This document shows positions 5,413-7,870 of a stretch of 7,870 bases of DNA, in pieces; within the stretch, counting starts at the first letter, position 1, and every line of letters starts with the position of its first letter. A program made the position numbers and the translations under genes. The notes under the pieces are model-generated. The model was not told where the DNA came from, did no database searches, and worked only from the letters and a program-made list of their open reading frames with translations. Source of the stretch: Trebonia sp. (GTDB lineage Bacteria; Actinomycetota; Actinomycetes; Streptosporangiales; Streptosporangiaceae); assembly GCA_030043595.1 (NCBI GenBank), contig JASHXJ010000157.1:1-7870 (forward strand), written 5' to 3'.

Positions 5413-7332
5413 TTACTGGCGGGCGAGCCGGGCGGTGGGTGCGGGCAGCGATTCACCGGGCACGGTCGGCGGCTGGGCGGGTGCGACCTGCGGCCCCTCA
5501 AGCAGCCAGTCGACATCGACCTCTTCGCCGCCGACGTTCACGGTGTCCCACGGTCCGCTGACCAGCAAGGTGTGGATCAGCGGGCCGCTGAGCGAGTTCA
5601 GGTGCGCGCGGAGCGTGGCGTCGTCGGGCAGGCCCTCGATCCGCGGCGCCAGTCGCTCCCGGATCTGGATCAGCCGCGTCAGCAGCGCGTCACGGTCAGC
5701 GGCCAGGTCGAAGTTCCCTTCCTCGCCCTCGGCGATGCCGCGGGCGATGATGTCCTTGATCGCGCGGAAGTCGCCCTTTTCGTCCGCGGTGACCATCTGC
5801 AGCCACGCCCGGCTCTTGTGCCGGTACTGCAGCATGAACATCACGGCCTCGTGCCGGGTGAAGTCGGCGTCCCGCAGCGTCGTGCCGCGCCGGGGCATGG
5901 CCAGGCAGCGAGCCAGGGATATCGCCGACGCCAGGCCGCTGTTCAGGCCGCGCCCCGGCCAGAAGTGGATGGCGTTGGCCGCGTCGCCGAGCAGGAAGCC
6001 GAACGTGCCCGGCGTCGTCGCGGTGGGCGGGAACAGCCGGACAGAGAACCGCGGCCGCTGCACCATGCTCAGCTGGAACCCGGTCACGGCGGTCAGGTTC
6101 TCCGGCGGGACGCCGAACAGCGTGAGCCCCTCCTGCACCCGCGACCAGAACGCCGACCCCCGCAGCAGGGCCGGCAGGAACAGGGTGTGGTGCGTGCCGC
6201 AGGTGAACTCGCCGCCCGGCGTGCGCTCCAGCAGGCAGGGGTCGGTCTGGATACAGCCGGTGAACAGCTGCCGGACCGGGTCGATCCCGACCGCTTCCTT
6301 CGCCTCCTGCGTGGTGAGCCGCATGTTCAGGAATCCCTCGCCGCGCAGCGAGTTCAGCAGGAACCGGTTCTGCGCCACGGTCAGCAGGACGGACATCGGG
6401 TCGGGCAGCGTCGACTTCACTCGCAGGCCGAGCACGAAGTCGGAGACCTGCTCACCGTCGAGCCCGTACAGGGTCGGATCGGCCGCGCCGAACCTGTCCG
6501 CGAAGTGCGTGAGCGTGCGCGACCGGCTGCCCTCGCAGATCGCCAGCACGTGCTGCCCGGCTATGTAGTCACGGGCCGTGTCGGCGTCAAACGGCTCGGG
6601 GATGAGCTCGATCTGGCCGCGCTTGCGGTTGGCGAGGTCGAGCAGGCGCTCCTCGAAGTAGGCGATGCGGATATTGCGGGGGCCGAGATCGCGGATCGAG
6701 TCCGGCCCCTTCGGCCACATCTCCGTGAAGTTGCCCGGGGTGAACAGGTGGTCCTGCATCTCCTGCGAGAGCTTGAGGTACTGACGGCTCTGGATGGTCA
6801 CGACCTGCTGGCGCGGGACGTGCCGCTCGTCCGGTCCCTTCCACACCACCCGGTCCCCGGTGCGCTTCCAGCGGCCGTTGTAGACCCGGATCGCCACCCG
6901 CGGGCCCATCAGGTCCGCCAGCAGCAACGCGAAGGCCAGGCCGACCGGGCCGCCGCCGCTGACGGTCACCCGCAGCACGGACGCGGGGTCGACCACGTCG
7001 GCCGGCCGTCGCACGCCCGCGCGCATGGTCGTGGCCTCGGCGTCCGACATCTCGAAGCGGAACGTCTGGTCCCCGATCTGGATCTCATCCCCCGACCGGA
7101 GCCGGTGGGTGGTAACGGGGGCGCCGTTCACCCAGGTGCCATTGCTGCTGCCGCGGTCGGCGAGGACATAGCCGTCCGCCTCCTGCCGGAGCTCGGCGTG
7201 CAGCCGCGAGGCTGACAGGTCGTCCAGGACGATGTCGTTGCCCTCGTCACGGCCGAACGTAACCGGCGCGCCGGCCACCGCGAAGCGCTTGCCAGCCAGA
7301 TCACCCTGCAGGCCCACGACCGAAGCTCTCAC
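5413..7332 (-). CDS. FHA domain fused to a MICAL-like FAD monooxygenase
   Basis: A 639-residue cytosolic fusion. Residues 1-95 are an FHA domain with the phosphothreonine-pocket residues in place: G27-R28, SRLH (42-45), SSNGT (62-66) and VNG (68-70). After a short linker, residues 119 onward form a PHBH-fold flavin monooxygenase: dinucleotide loop GGGPVG (126-131), a second fingerprint CEGSRSRTL (266-274; E267 replaces the usual Asp), and the FAD ribityl motif GDAANAIHFWPGRG (449-462). FWP and the RSRTLTHF segment resemble MICAL oxidases more than aromatic hydroxylases; this is from memory of the motifs. FHA domains bind phosphothreonine made by Ser/Thr kinases, so the enzyme may be recruited or switched by phosphorylation. 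The substrate is unknown. I chose GTG 7332 because GGGAG lies eight bases upstream; TTG 7383 would add 17 residues without a ribosome binding site. Confidence 0.88.
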   Translation of the reverse strand: MRASVVGLQGDLAGKRFAVAGAPVTFGRDEGNDIVLDDLSASRLHAELRQEADGYVLADRGSSNGTWVNGAPVTTHRLRSGDEIQIGDQTFRFEMSDAEATTMRAGVRRPADVVDPASVLRVTVSGGGPVGLAFALLLADLMGPRVAIRVYNGRWKRTGDRVVWKGPDERHVPRQQVVTIQSRQYLKLSQEMQDHLFTPGNFTEMWPKGPDSIRDLGPRNIRIAYFEERLLDLANRKRGQIELIPEPFDADTARDYIAGQHVLAICEGSRSRTLTHFADRFGAADPTLYGLDGEQVSDFVLGLRVKSTLPDPMSVLLTVAQNRFLLNSLRGEGFLNMRLTTQEAKEAVGIDPVRQLFTGCIQTDPCLLERTPGGEFTCGTHHTLFLPALLRGSAFWSRVQEGLTLFGVPPENLTAVTGFQLSMVQRPRFSVRLFPPTATTPGTFGFLLGDAANAIHFWPGRGLNSGLASAISLARCLAMPRRGTTLRDADFTRHEAVMFMLQYRHKSRAWLQMVTADEKGDFRAIKDIIARGIAEGEEGNFDLAADRDALLTRLIQIRERLAPRIEGLPDDATLRAHLNSLSGPLIHTLLVSGPWDTVNVGGEEVDVDWLLEGPQVAPAQPPTVPGESLPAPTARLARQ

Positions 7333-7385
7333 CGTGCCATCTCCCGTTCGCGTCGGCCGAAACCGCGTGCCGAAATCCCGCAAAT

Positions 7386-7415
7386 AAGGTAGCGCCCGCT
7401 ATCCGCCAGCGTCCA
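7386..7415 (-). promoter_or_regulatory. candidate promoter of the FHA-monooxygenase gene
   Basis: Read leftward, TGGACG (7415-7410) matches four of six bases of the -35 consensus, and TACCTT (7391-7386) fits TANNNT, with an 18-base spacer. Transcription would start near 7379, giving a leader of about 45 bases before the GTG at 7332. The box overlaps the end of the reductase gene, so the monooxygenase could be made both from here and by read-through. Confidence 0.4.
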
Positions 7416-7870
7416 CGTTTCCCAGCGGGGGCAGCGCGAGCGGGCGCTGCCGGGTGCTCAGCCGGTAGTGCAGGACGGCGACGTCGCCCAGCCGGCGTGC
7501 CGCCGCCAGGGTCATCGGGCGCGCCGCGGTGCGCGGGTAGCGGGCGGGCAGGCCGAAGCGGGGAGCGCGCGCGTCGCCGACGAAGAACGGGGCGACCGCG
7601 AGCCGCAGCTCATCGGCCAGATCTGCGGCGAGGACGTCGCGCAGGATCCGGGAACCGCCTTCGACAAGGAGAGTCGCCACGGACCGTTCGGAATAAAGAT
7701 CGGCGAACACCGTGCGCAGGGATGGCGGGTCGCCGGCGTCGATGACTACGGCGGTGCCCCCGAGCCGGGACCGGGCAGCCGCGACGGCGCGGGAGGCGCA
7801 GTAGACCAGGGGGGTTCCCGGGCCGGTGAAGAAGCGGGCGGACGGGTCCAGGCCGCCGGTGTCGGTCAGG
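7399..7870 (-). CDS. RibD C-terminal-type (dihydrofolate-reductase-like) reductase, 5' end outside window
   Basis: The reading frame is open from the right edge (first full codon at 7869) and gives the last 156 residues. LDPSARFF (7-14), LVYC (21-24), VEGGS (69-73), LADELRL (84-90) and PFFVGDA (94-100) are the hallmark segments of the RibD_C fold, which reduces pyrimidine or pterin-like substrates with NADPH; in riboflavin synthesis this is the step after deamination. Stand-alone members in actinomycetes are common and mostly of unknown substrate, so riboflavin synthesis is not assured. The missing N-terminus should be about 70-100 residues. After the last strand (VAVLHYRLS) there is a Pro/Leu-rich tail of some 18 residues. 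A GTG at 7710 is internal and not the start. The FHA-monooxygenase follows 66 bases downstream on the same strand, a possible operon. Confidence 0.85.
   Translation of the reverse strand, partial: LTDTGGLDPSARFFTGPGTPLVYCASRAVAAARSRLGGTAVVIDAGDPPSLRTVFADLYSERSVATLLVEGGSRILRDVLAADLADELRLAVAPFFVGDARAPRFGLPARYPRTAARPMTLAAARRLGDVAVLHYRLSTRQRPLALPPLGNVDAGG

Noticed and set aside
5408..7215. Long rightward open frames opposite the FHA-monooxygenase
   Set aside because: Composition is Arg/Pro/Val-rich without motifs, and the leftward frame has full FHA and FAD signatures.
7399..7710. Reductase starting at GTG 7710 as a 103-residue protein
   Set aside because: The frame continues open to the window edge and the upstream part carries further RibD_C motifs (LDPSARFF), so the start lies outside.

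Overview
The window is high-GC DNA whose genes have mostly G/C-ending codons and GTG or TTG starts. It carries a clear actinobacterial NucS mismatch endonuclease, an actinobacterial CPGC zinc-ribbon small protein and an NB-ARC/TPR STAND protein. Together these point to an actinomycete (Streptomyces / Streptosporangiales / Pseudonocardiales-like); I cannot name the genus.

Layout. Bases 1-367 hold no convincing gene. They contain a lower-GC patch with nested inverted repeats (three copies of a TTTGTATGCG-like half-site), a near-perfect 39-base hairpin that probably terminates the leftward operon, G-rich repeats, and a microduplication of the end of the neighbouring gene. From 2160 down to 368 runs a leftward three-gene operon: a zinc-ribbon small protein (GTG start), an alpha/beta hydrolase (TTG start) and a short-chain dehydrogenase (GTG start, GTGA overlap with the hydrolase). 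A 56-bp divergent region separates it from nucS (2217-2873, rightward), which looks leaderless: a TACAGT -10 box lies 7 bases before the GTG.

Bases 3009-5392 encode a STAND signalling protein in two pieces. An NB-ARC ATPase half (3009-4277) ends in an ATGA stop/start overlap with a TPR half (4274-5392). Such halves are usually one polypeptide, so this is either a natural translationally coupled split or a frameshifted gene. Its codon use is less G/C-biased than its neighbours', which suggests an acquired or accessory gene.

Rightmost and leftward are an FHA domain fused to a FAD monooxygenase whose motifs resemble the MICAL type (5413-7332), and the C-terminal part of a RibD-type reductase (7399-7870, continuing past the right edge).

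How they work together: the left operon probably acts on small metabolites (hydrolysis and carbonyl/alcohol redox). NucS does replication-linked mismatch correction. The STAND pair is a nucleotide-switched sensor or scaffold with no effector domain of its own. The FHA-monooxygenase is the most unusual protein here: a phosphothreonine-reading module on a flavin oxidase. I see no evidence that all these genes form one pathway.
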